This document shows positions 1 to 9,700 of a stretch of DNA of 32,816 nucleotides, in pieces. Position 1 is the stretch's first letter. Every line of letters starts with the position of its first letter. The stretch is from Thermoanaerobaculia bacterium (GTDB taxonomy: Bacteria > Acidobacteriota > Thermoanaerobaculia > UBA5066 > DATFVB01), in the NCBI GenBank assembly GCA_035717485.1, contig DASTIQ010000149.1:1-32816 (forward strand), written 5' to 3'. A program made the translations under genes and the position numbers. The notes below the pieces were generated by a model. It ran no database searches. It was given only the letters and a program-made list of their open reading frames with translations, and was not told the origin of the DNA.

Positions 1-2453
1 ATCCACTCCCCCGCCGCCGGCCGGCGCGCCGACCCGCCGGGACCCGCGGGCGCATCCGAGCGGCCCAGGACGTCGCGATCCGGGCCGTACGCGCTCACGC
101 GCCGCCGGAGCCCGCCCAGCGCCGTCTCCCGATCCCTCGGAAGGACGTACTCGGGGTGAACGGTGAGGGCCGAATACGCGACGCGGCCGTCGCGGTCCAG
201 GAATTCGAGGGAGTAAACGATGCCCGGCGAGCCGCCGGACCAGCGCACGACCGATCGGCCGGTCGCGCGATCACGCTCGATCGACGGCGGGCCGAGAGCG
301 ACCCGACGGGGAACGACGATCAGGCGCTTCCACGGCGTCGGCTCGCCGTCGACGTCGACCGGAAAGATGGGCCGGACGCGCCATCGCATCGGGCCCGTTC
401 CCATCTCCGCGAGATCGCGCGGCGACGGCCGCCAGGCGGGATCCGCCGTTCGCCAGCTCCGCGGCGGCGATCCCGACTCCGGCGCCACTTCGATCCGGTA
501 TCCGCTCGCGCCCGGCGTCAACGTCCAGGAAAACCGGGGCGGAGCGCGCCCGAAGACCGCGTCCTCCGGCGGATCGATCGTACGAAACGCCTCGGCCGAT
601 CCGCTGATCGCGATCACCGCGACCGGCGGGGATTCGAGCCGCTGCGGAGATTCGATCGCGATCGAGATCCGGTGTCCCCCCGCGTAGGAAAACGGCATCG
701 GCACGTGAGCCTGGACCTCGACCGGCTGACCCGCGGTCACCGCCGCGACGAAACGGTCGAACGGAAAGCCGTCGAAGAGCCACGAACCCCGGACGGTTCC
801 CGTTCCCGACGTCGCGAGGAGACCCCGGGGATAGACCGTCTCGCCCTGTCCGATCGCCGCGCCCTCGACGGGAAAGACGACGGCCGCCGTCGTCACGCCG
901 ACCGGGGCGCCGACGGCCCCCGCCGGGTAGACGAGGAGGGGCGCCGCGCTCGGAGAAGCGGACCCGTCCGGATTGCGAACGCCGATGCCGACGGCTCCCG
1001 CCGGCGCGTCGCCGGAAACCGAGACGACCGCGTGGAGCTCCGAAGCGGAGACGAATGTCGTCTGGTCGGCCGAAACGAACTGCGAATTCGACGTGACGGC
1101 CGCGCCGGGCGCGAAGTTCGAGCCCGCGATCACGAGGCGCGCGCCCCGTGTTCCCGCCGCCACACCGCGCGGAGAGATCGAGGCGATCTGCGGCCCGACG
1201 GACGGAGCCGCGACGGAGAGAGAAAGAGAATTCGACGTTTGCCCGTCCGGGTTTCGGACCGTGACGCTCCTCGTCCCCGGCGTCGCCCCGGGAATCGGCG
1301 AAAACGTCGCGGAGATCTGCGTGGGCGAGATCACGGCGACCGATGAGACCGTGACGTCTCCGCCCGATACCTGAACCGACGCGCCGGGCTGGAAATGGGT
1401 GCCGGTGAGGACCACGGAAGCGGGCGATCCCGCGACGATCGCCGCCGGCGTGATCGACGAGAGCGCGGGCGGGGGCGGCGGGACGACGGTGAACGACAGG
1501 GCATTCGAGATCTGGCCGTCGGGGTTCTTCACCGTCACCGCACGCGGGCCGGGAGGCGCGGCCGCCGGGGTCGCCAACGTCACCGAGATCTGCGTGGGAG
1601 ATGTGATCACCACCATCGACACCGCGACGTCGCCTCCGGACACGAGAACGGTCGCGCCGGGAAGGAAGTTGGCGCCCGAGAGCGAGACCGCAACGGACGC
1701 GCCCGCCGGCGCGGACGCCGGCGCGACCGCCGTGAGGAGCGGCGCGGGAGGGTTCGTGACCTGGACGGAAAACGGGGACGTCTTCGTCGTCGCGCCGCTC
1801 GTCGCGACGAGCGTCCCCGCGTAGGTTCCGGGCACCGCTCCCGGGCCCGCCGCGAACGCGAACGAGAGCGCGGGATAGGGCGGCCCCGCCGTCTGCGGGC
1901 CTCCGAAAGCGATGAACGAGGGAAGGCCCGAAAACGAGTAGGTGATCGGCGCGGTGAAGCCCGGGTCGGTCGTCGTCGTCACGGAGACGCTTCGGGCGGG
2001 ACCGAAAGCCTCGAGGGCGAGCGGATCGGGGCTCGCCGCCGCCTGGAACGAGGGCGTCTTCACCTGGAGGAGAACCGTGGCGCTGCCCCCCGACTCCTTC
2101 GAAAGATTCGGCGGATCGGTGATCTTGACCGCATAGGAGCCGGGCGGAGTCTGGGCCGACGTCACGAAATGGAAGATCACCTGCGAGAAGACGCTGTTCT
2201 TGGCGAAAGAGTATTTCGGGACCGGATCCGCGGACACGCCGGCGGGAAGACCGCCGAGCTGGAGCGTGCTGGAACCGAAACCCGAGGCGGGCGCATAAGA
2301 GATCGAGACGACGAGACTCGAACTCGTCTGCGTCGGAAAGACGGAGACCGTCGTGGGAGACACGCTGACTTTGGAGGTTGCCATCGCCGGAGACGCGGCG
2401 GCCATCGCGAAAGACGCGATGATCATAGTCGCCCGCACTCGAGGCTTCAGCAC
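1..2453 (-). CDS. Secreted protein with three IPT/TIG repeats, 3' end beyond window
   Basis: An open frame of 817 codons runs from a GTG at 2453 to the left edge, so the C-terminus is missing. The GTG is chosen because AGGAGG lies 9 nt upstream; an in-frame ATG follows at 2426. The N-terminus is a signal peptide (KPRVRA, hydrophobic stretch, cleavage near SPAMA|TS at residue 25). Residues about 30-230 are beta-rich Ig-like sequence. Three IPT/TIG-type repeats follow at about 234-318, 320-405 and 410-500, each opening with an I/V-x-P motif plus an AG turn and ending near an NPDG motif. Residues 500-817 look like fibronectin-like beta domains with many Tyr/Trp. IPT folds in secreted bacterial proteins usually mediate adhesion or carbohydrate contact; the actual ligand is unknown. 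It is not obviously co-transcribed with the upstream gene, 162 nt away. TATAGT at 2505-2510 could be a -10 box, but no good -35 was found. Confidence 0.85.
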   Translation of the reverse strand, partial: MLKPRVRATMIIASFAMAAASPAMATSKVSVSPTTVSVFPTQTSSSLVVSISYAPASGFGSSTLQLGGLPAGVSADPVPKYSFAKNSVFSQVIFHFVTSAQTPPGSYAVKITDPPNLSKESGGSATVLLQVKTPSFQAAASPDPLALEAFGPARSVSVTTTTDPGFTAPITYSFSGLPSFIAFGGPQTAGPPYPALSFAFAAGPGAVPGTYAGTLVATSGATTKTSPFSVQVTNPPAPLLTAVAPASAPAGASVAVSLSGANFLPGATVLVSGGDVAVSMVVITSPTQISVTLATPAAAPPGPRAVTVKNPDGQISNALSFTVVPPPPPALSSITPAAIVAGSPASVVLTGTHFQPGASVQVSGGDVTVSSVAVISPTQISATFSPIPGATPGTRSVTVRNPDGQTSNSLSLSVAAPSVGPQIASISPRGVAAGTRGARLVIAGSNFAPGAAVTSNSQFVSADQTTFVSASELHAVVSVSGDAPAGAVGIGVRNPDGSASPSAAPLLVYPAGAVGAPVGVTTAAVVFPVEGAAIGQGETVYPRGLLATSGTGTVRGSWLFDGFPFDRFVAAVTAGQPVEVQAHVPMPFSYAGGHRISIAIESPQRLESPPVAVIAISGSAEAFRTIDPPEDAVFGRAPPRFSWTLTPGASGYRIEVAPESGSPPRSWRTADPAWRPSPRDLAEMGTGPMRWRVRPIFPVDVDGEPTPWKRLIVVPRRVALGPPSIERDRATGRSVVRWSGGSPGIVYSLEFLDRDGRVAYSALTVHPEYVLPRDRETALGGLRRRVSAYGPDRDVLGRSDAPAGPGGSARRPAAGEW

Positions 2454-2594
2454 GGCAGACGGCCTCCTGATTCTCGGCGAACTCCGGAGAGAGAAGTTGA
2501 GGGGACTATATCGGACGACGCGCGGAACCGCGCCACCAGACCAAACGAATCGAATCGCTCTGGGGGGCGACTCGCGCCGACCGCGAACGATCAT

Positions 2595-2612
2595 CTCCGG
2601 GACGACCCGGAG
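2595..2612 (-). terminator. Short hairpin after the deoxyhypusine-synthase-like gene
   Basis: CTCCGGG and CCCGGAG form a 7-bp stem with a 4-nt loop, starting 4 nt beyond the stop of the preceding minus-strand gene. No U-run follows, so it is either a weak terminator or a 3'-end stabilising hairpin. Confidence 0.35.
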
Positions 2613-2615
2613 ACG

Positions 2616-3743
2616 CTATTTCGCCGTCATGCTCTCCAGGATGTCTTCCTTCCAGACGTACTTGAGGCGTCTGCGCCCGCGCGCCGCGTTCTTCTGGAGC
2701 GCGTAGGCGTAGAGCATCGGGAGCGCGACCGACGTCTCGACGAACGCCATCTCGTGCGTCGCGGTCTTCGAGACCTTGCCCCACGACGTCGCCTCCGAGA
2801 GCGTCGAGCCGCCGAGGCCGCCCCAGTGCGGCGCGTCGGTCGTGATCTGCAGCGCGTAGCGGTGGCCCCCGGTGTCGAGCCCGAAGATGTAGCTCATCAC
2901 GATCGAGTCGTTGATGTAGTTCTTCGGCACTCCTCCCGAGATGTAGAGCGCCGCCGTCGCCTTCGACTTCACGACGATCTGGGTCAGCTCGTAGTTGTCG
3001 CGGATCGAGGAGATGATGAACGGCTCCTTCCCCTGCTGCCGCGCGCGGTGATAGTGCTCGGTCAGCCCGATCCCGATCGACGAGTCGTTCAACGCCGGAA
3101 CGAAGAGCGGGACGTTGCGGCGCGCGCAGGCGCCGAGGATCGATCCCTCGTCGTGGCGGGCCGTCTCGGCGAGCAGCCGAAGGAACGCGCGAGACGAGAG
3201 CGCCTTCCCGGCGAGCCGGTCCGCGAACTGCGATACGGCCATGTCCGTCTCCCAGTACTTCTCCTCGTCGATGAACGTGTCGTAGAGGCGGTCGATGTAG
3301 AGGTCGCGGAGCATGCGGTCGTCGATGTCGGGAGTGCCGTGATAGTGCCGACCGCCCCGCACCTGGTAGTAGTCCTGCGAGATGATCGCGCCGGTCGAGA
3401 CGATCACGTCGACCATGTTGTTCTCGACGAGATCGACGATCACCTGGCGCATTCCCGCGGCGATCAGGGATCCGGCGAGGCCCAGGAAGATCGTCGGCCG
3501 GTCCTTGTCCCGGAGCGCCTTCTCGAAGACTTCCGCGCAGCGGCCGAGCGCGCGCGCCTGGAAGGAGATGTCCCGGTATTTGTCCAGGAGCTCCGAGACC
3601 GTCGTATCGGCCTCGATCCGGACCGGCGTCGTCGGACGGCCTAGGAGCGCTTTCTTCTTGCGGCGGTCGACGCCGACCGCCGCGCCGTGGACGTACTCCT
3701 CGGCCGTCTTCCCGACGCGCCGCTTTCCCTGGGGTTTTGCCAT
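2616..3743 (-). CDS. Deoxyhypusine synthase-like protein
   Basis: The 375-residue product belongs to the deoxyhypusine synthase (DHS) family, NAD-dependent enzymes that transfer the aminobutyl group of spermidine to an acceptor. The family signature is visible: GLAGSLIAAG near residue 88, STGAIISQDYY near 116, LFVPALNDSSIG near 213, and SWGK with K323, which aligns with the lysine that forms the enzyme-imine intermediate in eukaryotic DHS. The ATG at 3743 has AAAGGA 8 nt upstream. The first 103 nt overlap the larB 3' end in another frame. Bacteria do not carry eIF5A, so the acceptor here is unclear; some bacterial homologues make homospermidine or act on other amines. The reaction is therefore inferred only to the family level. 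Confidence 0.85.
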   Translation of the reverse strand: MAKPQGKRRVGKTAEEYVHGAAVGVDRRKKKALLGRPTTPVRIEADTTVSELLDKYRDISFQARALGRCAEVFEKALRDKDRPTIFLGLAGSLIAAGMRQVIVDLVENNMVDVIVSTGAIISQDYYQVRGGRHYHGTPDIDDRMLRDLYIDRLYDTFIDEEKYWETDMAVSQFADRLAGKALSSRAFLRLLAETARHDEGSILGACARRNVPLFVPALNDSSIGIGLTEHYHRARQQGKEPFIISSIRDNYELTQIVVKSKATAALYISGGVPKNYINDSIVMSYIFGLDTGGHRYALQITTDAPHWGGLGGSTLSEATSWGKVSKTATHEMAFVETSVALPMLYAYALQKNAARGRRRLKYVWKEDILESMTAK

Positions 3744-4408
3744 GTCTTCGGTCCTTTCGCCAGAATCCGGTAGGCCGCCATCGCGGCGCCGTACCCGGAG
3801 TCGATGTTGACGGCCGCCACTCCGTTCGCGCACGAAGCGAGCGCGGAAAGGAGCGACGCGAGCCCGTCGAAGTTCGCGCCGTAACCACGCGAGGTCGGAA
3901 CGCAGATGATCGGCCGGCCGACGAGGCCCCCGATCACGGAGAACATCGCCCCTTCCATTCCGGCGACCGCGATCACGACGTCCGCGCGCTCGATCTCCTC
4001 GAGCTTTCCGAGGAGCCGCACGACGCCCGCGACCCCGACGTCGGCGATGACGCGGGAAGCGACGCCGAGGTACTCGAGCGTCCGCCGCGCCTCGTGCGCG
4101 ACGTCGACGTCCGCGGTCCCCGCCGTCACGATCGCGACGTCCCCGGGGAGCGGCCGGCTGGGCTTCCCGACGTGGACGACGAGCGTTCGCGAGCGCGGGT
4201 CGTAGTCGGCCCGGCCGGGAAGCGCCTCGCGCGAGATCTCCTCCCAGGCGTCGGGGAGCAGCCGCGTGACGAGCACGTCGTTCTCCCGCGCGAGCTGGCG
4301 GACGATCGCGACGATCTGCGCCGTCTCCTTGCCCGAGGCGAGGACGACCTCGGGGAACCCGAGGCGGCGCACCCGGTCGAAATCGAGGATGAAATCGGAT
4401 GGGGCCAT
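3641..4408 (-). CDS. larB: LarB-type nickel-pincer cofactor biosynthesis protein
   Basis: The 255-residue product matches LarB, which carboxylates and hydrolyses nicotinic acid adenine dinucleotide on the way to the nickel-pincer nucleotide of lactate racemase-type enzymes. The C-terminal part is related to PurE-type AIR carboxylases. Diagnostic stretches are RLGFPEVVLASGKE (residues 15-28), VTAGTADVDVA (94-104), VAGMEGAMFSVIGGLV (148-163) and the PTSRGYGANFDG loop (171-182). The conserved domain ends near residue 219; the remaining 36 residues are Arg/Ser-rich and mostly read the 5' end of the next gene in a different frame, so the tail may have no function. An in-frame stop lies 10 nt before the ATG, fixing the N-terminus and making it shorter than in typical LarB. 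larC and larE are not in the window. Confidence 0.87.
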   Translation of the reverse strand: MAPSDFILDFDRVRRLGFPEVVLASGKETAQIVAIVRQLARENDVLVTRLLPDAWEEISREALPGRADYDPRSRTLVVHVGKPSRPLPGDVAIVTAGTADVDVAHEARRTLEYLGVASRVIADVGVAGVVRLLGKLEEIERADVVIAVAGMEGAMFSVIGGLVGRPIICVPTSRGYGANFDGLASLLSALASCANGVAAVNIDSGYGAAMAAYRILAKGPKTWQNPRESGASGRRPRSTSTARRSASTAARRKRS

Positions 4409-4416
4409 CGGGCCGG

Positions 4417-4422
4417 ATCATA
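4417..4422 (-). promoter_or_regulatory. -10 box implying a leaderless larB transcript
   Basis: TATGAT (5 of 6 consensus) ends 8 nt before the larB ATG, and no Shine-Dalgarno sequence lies between. Transcription would begin at or next to the ATG. The -35 is weak (AAGACC with 18-nt spacing). Confidence 0.45.
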
Positions 4423-4554
4423 CAGGCGCGAGGCCGCCCCGGTCTTCATCGAACTCTGAAAAATGAAAGCGGCGCCGGGCGGCGCGATCCCCCGGAAACA
4501 ATGGGGCGGCGCCGGGGTCTTCGGACACGCCGGCGCGGAAACGGAGGGAGGACG

Positions 4555-4929
4555 ATGGAACGACGAATCGACGGAGGGCTCCCCTTCCTGTGGGCGGCGC
4601 TGGCGCTGGCGGCCATGACGGCGCTCGCGGCGCGGGGATCCGACCGCGCCTCTCCGGGGGACGATCGGGACGGCCAGGCGCTCTACGCGAAGAACTGCCT
4701 TTCCTGCCATGGCGATTCGGGACGCGGCGACGGGCCGAGCGGCCTCTTCCTGAAGCAGAAGCCGGTGGACCTCCGGTCGGGTTCGGTCCGGAAGATGAGC
4801 GACGACGAGCTCTTCTCGCGAATCACGGAGGGCAAGCCGCCGATGCCGGGTTTCGGGAACCGTCTGAGCGCCGAAGACCGGCGGGCGCTCGTTCGCTACG
4901 TCCGGGAGCTCGTCGCCCGCGATCGCTGA
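4555..4929 (+). CDS. Small class I c-type cytochrome, exported
   Basis: The 124-residue product has a hydrophobic N-terminal signal or anchor (residues 9-27) and then one haem-binding motif, CLSCH (C48, C51, H52), followed by the GDSGRGDGP stretch common in cytochrome cbb3 subunit III-like mono-haem domains. M97 in PPMPGF is the likely axial haem ligand. It should act as a periplasmic electron carrier; its partner cannot be named. The ATG at 4555 follows a GGAGGGAGG purine run. An earlier in-frame extension to 4399 lacks a ribosome-binding site and would bury the signal peptide. The decarboxylase gene starts 39 nt downstream on the same strand. Confidence 0.88.
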   Translation: MERRIDGGLPFLWAALALAAMTALAARGSDRASPGDDRDGQALYAKNCLSCHGDSGRGDGPSGLFLKQKPVDLRSGSVRKMSDDELFSRITEGKPPMPGFGNRLSAEDRRALVRYVRELVARDR

Positions 4930-4968
4930 AGCGAGCTCGCCCGCGGGACGTCGTGGTAGAAGGTCCCG

Positions 4969-6381
4969 ATGACGCCCGAAGAATTCCGCCGCTGGGGCCA
5001 CGCGATCGTGGACTGGATCGCCGACTACCGGGAACGGGCGCCATCGCTGCCGGTCCTGCCGTCGGTCGAGCCGGGCGCCCTCGCCGCCGCGCTTCCGGCC
5101 GCGCCCCCCGAGACCGCCGAGCCGTTCGAAAACGTGATCGCCGACCTCGACCGTCTCGTCGTCCCCGCGACGACGCACTGGCAGCATCCGGGGTTCTTCG
5201 CGTTCTTCCCCTCCAACGGCGATCTCGCCTCGGTACTGGGGGACTTCGTCTCGACGGGTCTCGGCGTGGTGGGGCTGTCCTGGCAGGCGTGCCCGTCGCT
5301 GACCGAAGTGGAGGAGGTCGCGACCCGGTGGCTCCGCGACATGATGGGACTGTCGTCCGCCTGGAGCGGCGTGATCGCGGACACGGCGTCGACCGCGACT
5401 CTGCAGGCCCTCCTCTGCGCCCGCGAGAGGGCGACCGGCTATTCGCTGGCGCGCGGAGGGCTCGCGGGAGAGGCCCCGCTTTCCGTGTATTGTTCGGAGC
5501 AAAGCCACAGCTCGGTCGAGAAAGCGGCGCTGCTGGCGGGTTTCGGCCGCGCGCACCTCCGGAAGGTCGGGGTGGACGCGGCGTACGCGATGCGGCCGGA
5601 CGCGCTCGCCGAGGCCGTCGCCAGGGACGTCGCGGCGGGCGTCCGTCCGTGCGCGGTCGTCGCGACCTCGGGAACCACCGCCGTGACGGCGTTCGACCCG
5701 CTCGCCGCGATCGCGGAGGTCGCCCGCGCCCACGGCCTCTGGCTCCACGTCGACGCGGCGATGGCCGGCCCCGGGATGATCCTCCCGGAGCTCCGCCCGC
5801 TCTGGGAGGGCGTCGAGGGCGCCGACTCCCTCGTCGTCAATCCCCACAAGTGGCTCGGCGTTTCCTGCGACTGCTCCGTCTACTACGTCCGCGATCCCGA
5901 GCATCTCGTGCGCGTGATGAGCACGAATCCGAGCTATCTCCGGAGCGCCGTGGACGAGAAGGTGACCAACTACCGCGACTGGGGCATCCCCCTCGGCCGC
6001 CGGTTCCGGGCGCTGAAGCTCTGGTTCCTCATCCGGTCCGAAGGCGTCGAGGGCCTCCGCCGCAGGCTCCGCCGCGACCTCGACAACGCGCGCTGGCTCG
6101 ACGGAGAGGTCCGGAAGCGTCCCGGGTGGCGCGTCGTCGCGCCGGTGCGGCTTCAGACCGTCTGCATCCGCCACGAGCCGGGCGGGCTCCCGGGTGACGC
6201 CCTCGACCGGCACACGCTCGCCTGGGCGGAGGCCGTGAACCGGTCCGGCGAGGCGTTCGTCACGCCGGCGACCCTCGACGGCCGATGGATGGTCCGCGTC
6301 TCGATCGGCAACCTGGGGACGGAACGCGAGCACGTCGTCCGGCTGTGGCGCCGGATGATCGCCGAAGCCGAGGTTGACTAA
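4969..6381 (+). CDS. PLP-dependent group II amino-acid decarboxylase (aromatic type)
   Basis: The 470-residue product is a fold-type I PLP enzyme of the aromatic-L-amino-acid/glutamate decarboxylase family, which releases CO2 from an amino acid to give the amine. Visible signatures are HWQHPGFFAFFP (70-81), H180 in SEQSH (cofactor-stacking His), D262 in HVDAA (pyridine nitrogen) and NPHKW with K294, the Schiff-base lysine. The length fits the aromatic decarboxylases (tyrosine, tryptophan, phenylalanine). The substrate cannot be fixed from sequence. The ATG at 4969 has only a weak GAAGG upstream. The small gene at 6406 begins 24 nt after the stop, so the two are probably co-transcribed. Confidence 0.92.
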   Translation: MTPEEFRRWGHAIVDWIADYRERAPSLPVLPSVEPGALAAALPAAPPETAEPFENVIADLDRLVVPATTHWQHPGFFAFFPSNGDLASVLGDFVSTGLGVVGLSWQACPSLTEVEEVATRWLRDMMGLSSAWSGVIADTASTATLQALLCARERATGYSLARGGLAGEAPLSVYCSEQSHSSVEKAALLAGFGRAHLRKVGVDAAYAMRPDALAEAVARDVAAGVRPCAVVATSGTTAVTAFDPLAAIAEVARAHGLWLHVDAAMAGPGMILPELRPLWEGVEGADSLVVNPHKWLGVSCDCSVYYVRDPEHLVRVMSTNPSYLRSAVDEKVTNYRDWGIPLGRRFRALKLWFLIRSEGVEGLRRRLRRDLDNARWLDGEVRKRPGWRVVAPVRLQTVCIRHEPGGLPGDALDRHTLAWAEAVNRSGEAFVTPATLDGRWMVRVSIGNLGTEREHVVRLWRRMIAEAEVD

Positions 6382-6405
6382 GATAGGGAATTCGGGAGGT
6401 GAACC

Positions 6406-6705
6406 ATGGTCGTCGTCCGCAACGTCTTCCGCCTCAAGTTCGGCAAAGCCCGCGACGCGCAGGAAGCGATGAAGAGCCTCCTCGCGATCAACCGCCGGGC
6501 CGCGACCACGAGCGAGATGCGGGTCCTGACCGATCTGACCGGACCGTTCTACACGCTGGTCCTGGAGCTGACGTTCCCGACCATGTCGGCGCTCGAGCAG
6601 GGGGAGTCCGCGGCCATGACCGATCCCGCCTGGAAGGACGCCTACGCGAAGTTCGTCCCGAACGTCGAGTCGGGATTCCGCGAGATCTTCCGCGTCGTCG
6701 AGTAG
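6406..6705 (+). CDS. Small dimeric alpha/beta-barrel-like protein
   Basis: The 99-residue product has no membrane segment or signal peptide. The pattern beta (VVVRNVFRLKFG), helix (KARDAQEAMKSLLAINRR), beta (MRVLTDLTGPFYTLVLELTF), helix (MSALEQGE...) and a final beta/helix with PNVESGFREIFRVVE resembles the ferredoxin-like dimeric barrel fold of NIPSNAP/antibiotic-monooxygenase-like proteins. The family assignment is by fold pattern only. GGAGGTGA lies 4 nt before the ATG, a strong ribosome-binding site. It sits between the decarboxylase and the Asp-box exoprotein on the same strand. Confidence 0.75.
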   Translation: MVVVRNVFRLKFGKARDAQEAMKSLLAINRRAATTSEMRVLTDLTGPFYTLVLELTFPTMSALEQGESAAMTDPAWKDAYAKFVPNVESGFREIFRVVE

Positions 6706-6730
6706 GACTGCGCAGAAAACAGAGGACACG

Positions 6731-9700
6731 ATGAAGCCGATCCGCCGGGTGCTCGCCGCGGCCGCGGCGCTGGGATGCTCCTTCGCCGCCGCGGGAGCGA
6801 CGGCCCCCGCCTCCGCTCCCTTTTCCGGGCTCCACTGGCGGTCCATCGGACCGTTCCGCGCCGGATGGGCGACCTGCATCGAGGGGATTCCCGACCGGCC
6901 CGACACCTTCTACTTCGGCGCCGCGGTCGGCGGGGTGTGGCGGACCGACGATGCGGGCCGGACGTGGAACCCGCTGTTCCAGAACGAGAAGACGGCTTCG
7001 GTCGATGCGCTGGCGATCGCCCCTTCGGACCCGAACGTGATCTACGTCGGCACGGGCCAGGTCGAAACGCGCTACGACATCCCCTCCGGGCGCGGCGTCT
7101 ACCGGTCCGACGACGCCGGAAAGACGTGGCGGCATCTGGGTCTCGACGCGACCCGCGCGATCGGGCGCATTCTGGTCGATCCGAAGAACCCCGACGTGGT
7201 GCTCGCCGCCGCGCTCGGACACATCTTCGCGGCCAATTCCGATCGCGGCGTCTACCGGTCGGAAGACGGCGGCCGGACGTGGAAGAAAACGCTCTTCGTC
7301 GACGAGAACACGGGTGCCGTCGATCTCGCGGCCGATCCGCGGAACCCCGCGGTCGTGTACGCGGCCGCATGGCAGGCGCGGAACTATCCCTGGCTTTCCT
7401 ACTTCCAGCCGAACGTCGGCCCGGGGAGCGGCGTCTACAAGTCCGAGGACGAGGGCCGGACGTGGAAGCGGATCTCGGGCGGCGGCTGGCCGGCGGGGAA
7501 CCTCGGCCGCATCGGCCTCGCGGTTTCGAGCAACGGCCGGGTCTGGGCCGCCATCTCCGCGAGCTCCTCGAGCGGCAACTTCGATCTCGGCGCGGAGGAG
7601 GGAAACCAGACCGGCCTCTACCGGTCCGACGACGGCGGCGCGACGTGGACGCTCGTCTCCTCGGAAAAATGGATCGGCAGCGACTACTTCGGCCGCGTCA
7701 CGGCGGACCCCGTCCATCCCGACATCCTGTACATGACGGGGCAGTCGATCCGCCGATCGACGGACGGCGGAAAGACGTTCGAGGTCTTCAAGGGCGCGCC
7801 GGGAGGAGACGACTACCACTTCGTCTGGATCAACCCGAAGCATTCCGACCACATCGCGACGGGGAGCGACCAGGGCGCGGTCGTCTCCGTCAACGGCGGG
7901 CAGACCTGGAGCAGCTGGTACAACCAGCCGACGGGCCAGTTCTACCATCTCGCCGCCGACGACCGCTTCCCGTACTGGATCTACAGCGGCCAGCAGGACA
8001 GCGGTACGGTCGGCATCGCGTCGCGGAGCGACTACGGCGCGATCTCCTTTCGCGAATGGCACCCCGTCGGCGGCGACGAGCGCGATTACGACGTGCCCGA
8101 TCCCGGCGATCCGCTGACGATCTACGCGAGCGGCCTCGGCGGGAACCTCCGCCGCTTCGACACGCGAACCGGACAGAGCGCGGCGATCGACCCCAACGTC
8201 GTCTCGGTGTATGCGCAGCGCGCGACCACCGTGAAGTACCGGTACACGTGGATCACGCCGATCGCCGTCTCCCCGCGCGAGCCGCACGCGGTCTACCAGG
8301 GCGCCCAGGTGCTCTTCCGGTCGCGCGATCGGGGCCAGTCGTGGGAGATCATCAGCCCCGATCTCTCCCGCGCGGTGGCGGGAACGAAGGGATGCGACGG
8401 GGCGATCACGATCGCCAATGCCGCCCCCTGCGGCTTCGGGGTGATCTTCTCGATCGCGCTCTCGCCGCGATCGGACGACGACATCTGGGTCGGCACGGAC
8501 GACGGTCTGATCCAGCGGACGCGGGACGGCGGAAAAACGTGGGTGAACGTCACGCCCCGCGGGCTCGAGCCCTGGAGCAAGATCGCCTCGCTCGACGTTT
8601 CGGCGCTCGATCCCGAGACCGCCTACGCGGCGGTCGACCGGCAGCGCCTGGACGACTTCACGCCGCACGCGTACCGGACGCACGACGGCGGCAGGACCTG
8701 GACGGCGATCACGGGCGGGCTTCCCGCGGACGGCTTCGTCGACGTGGTCCGCGCCGACCCGGAGCGCCGCGGGCTGCTCTATGCGGGAACCGACGCCGGC
8801 GTCTTCGTCTCGTTCGACGACGGCGACCACTGGCAGTCGCTCCAGCTCGACCTTCCGACGACGTGGGTCCGCGATCTCCTCGTCCACGGCGACGACCTGA
8901 TCGCCGCGACGCAGGGTCGCGCGATCTGGATCCTCGACGACGTCTCGCCGCTCCGCCAGGCCGAGGCCGCGACGGCGACGACCGCCGTTCGCCTCTTCCG
9001 CCCCGCCGACGCCTACCGCCTGCGGCGGAGCGAAGCCTCGGACACGCCGCTTCCGCCCGAGACGCCGCTCGGCGAGAACCCTCCGGCGGGCGCCGTGATC
9101 GACTACTGGCTGGGCTCCGCGGCCCCGGGACCCGTGGTCCTCGAGATCCTGGACGAGAAGGGGCGAACCGTCCGTCGATTCTCGAGCGAAGACCGCCCCG
9201 AATCGATCAAGACCAACCGGTACTTCGCGGCGGCGTGGTTGAAGCCCGCCGCGGTTCCGTCCCGCGAGGCCGGCCATCACCGGGTCGTGTGGGACCTCCG
9301 GTATCCGCGCCCCCGCGTCGAAGAATACGAGTACACGATCGCGGCGATCTGGGGAAAGGACACGCCCGCGGAGCCCGAAGGCGCGCTCGCCGCGCCCGGC
9401 AAGTACACGATCCGGCTCACCGCCGCGGGGAAAATCGAAACCCAGCCGCTCGTCCTGCGGATGGACCCGCGCGTTTCCGTGCCGGCCGGGGCGATCGCGC
9501 GCCAGCTGGAGGCCGCCCTCGATGCCGCCGTCCAGATGGAGCGCTCGTTCGCGGCCGCCGAGGAGCTCGGGACGTACCGCAGGAAGATCGCCCCCTCCGG
9601 ACCGCCGCCCGAAAAGACGGCGCTCGAGCGCCTCGCGCCGTTCGAGGGCGCCGGCGGATTCGCCCGGCTCAACCGCCGCTTCGCCGCGGTCTTCGAAGCC

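Noticed and set aside
1395-3644. A 749-codon plus-strand frame
   Set aside because: Antisense to the IPT-repeat and DHS-like genes, with strongly biased Arg/Asp composition and no ribosome-binding site.
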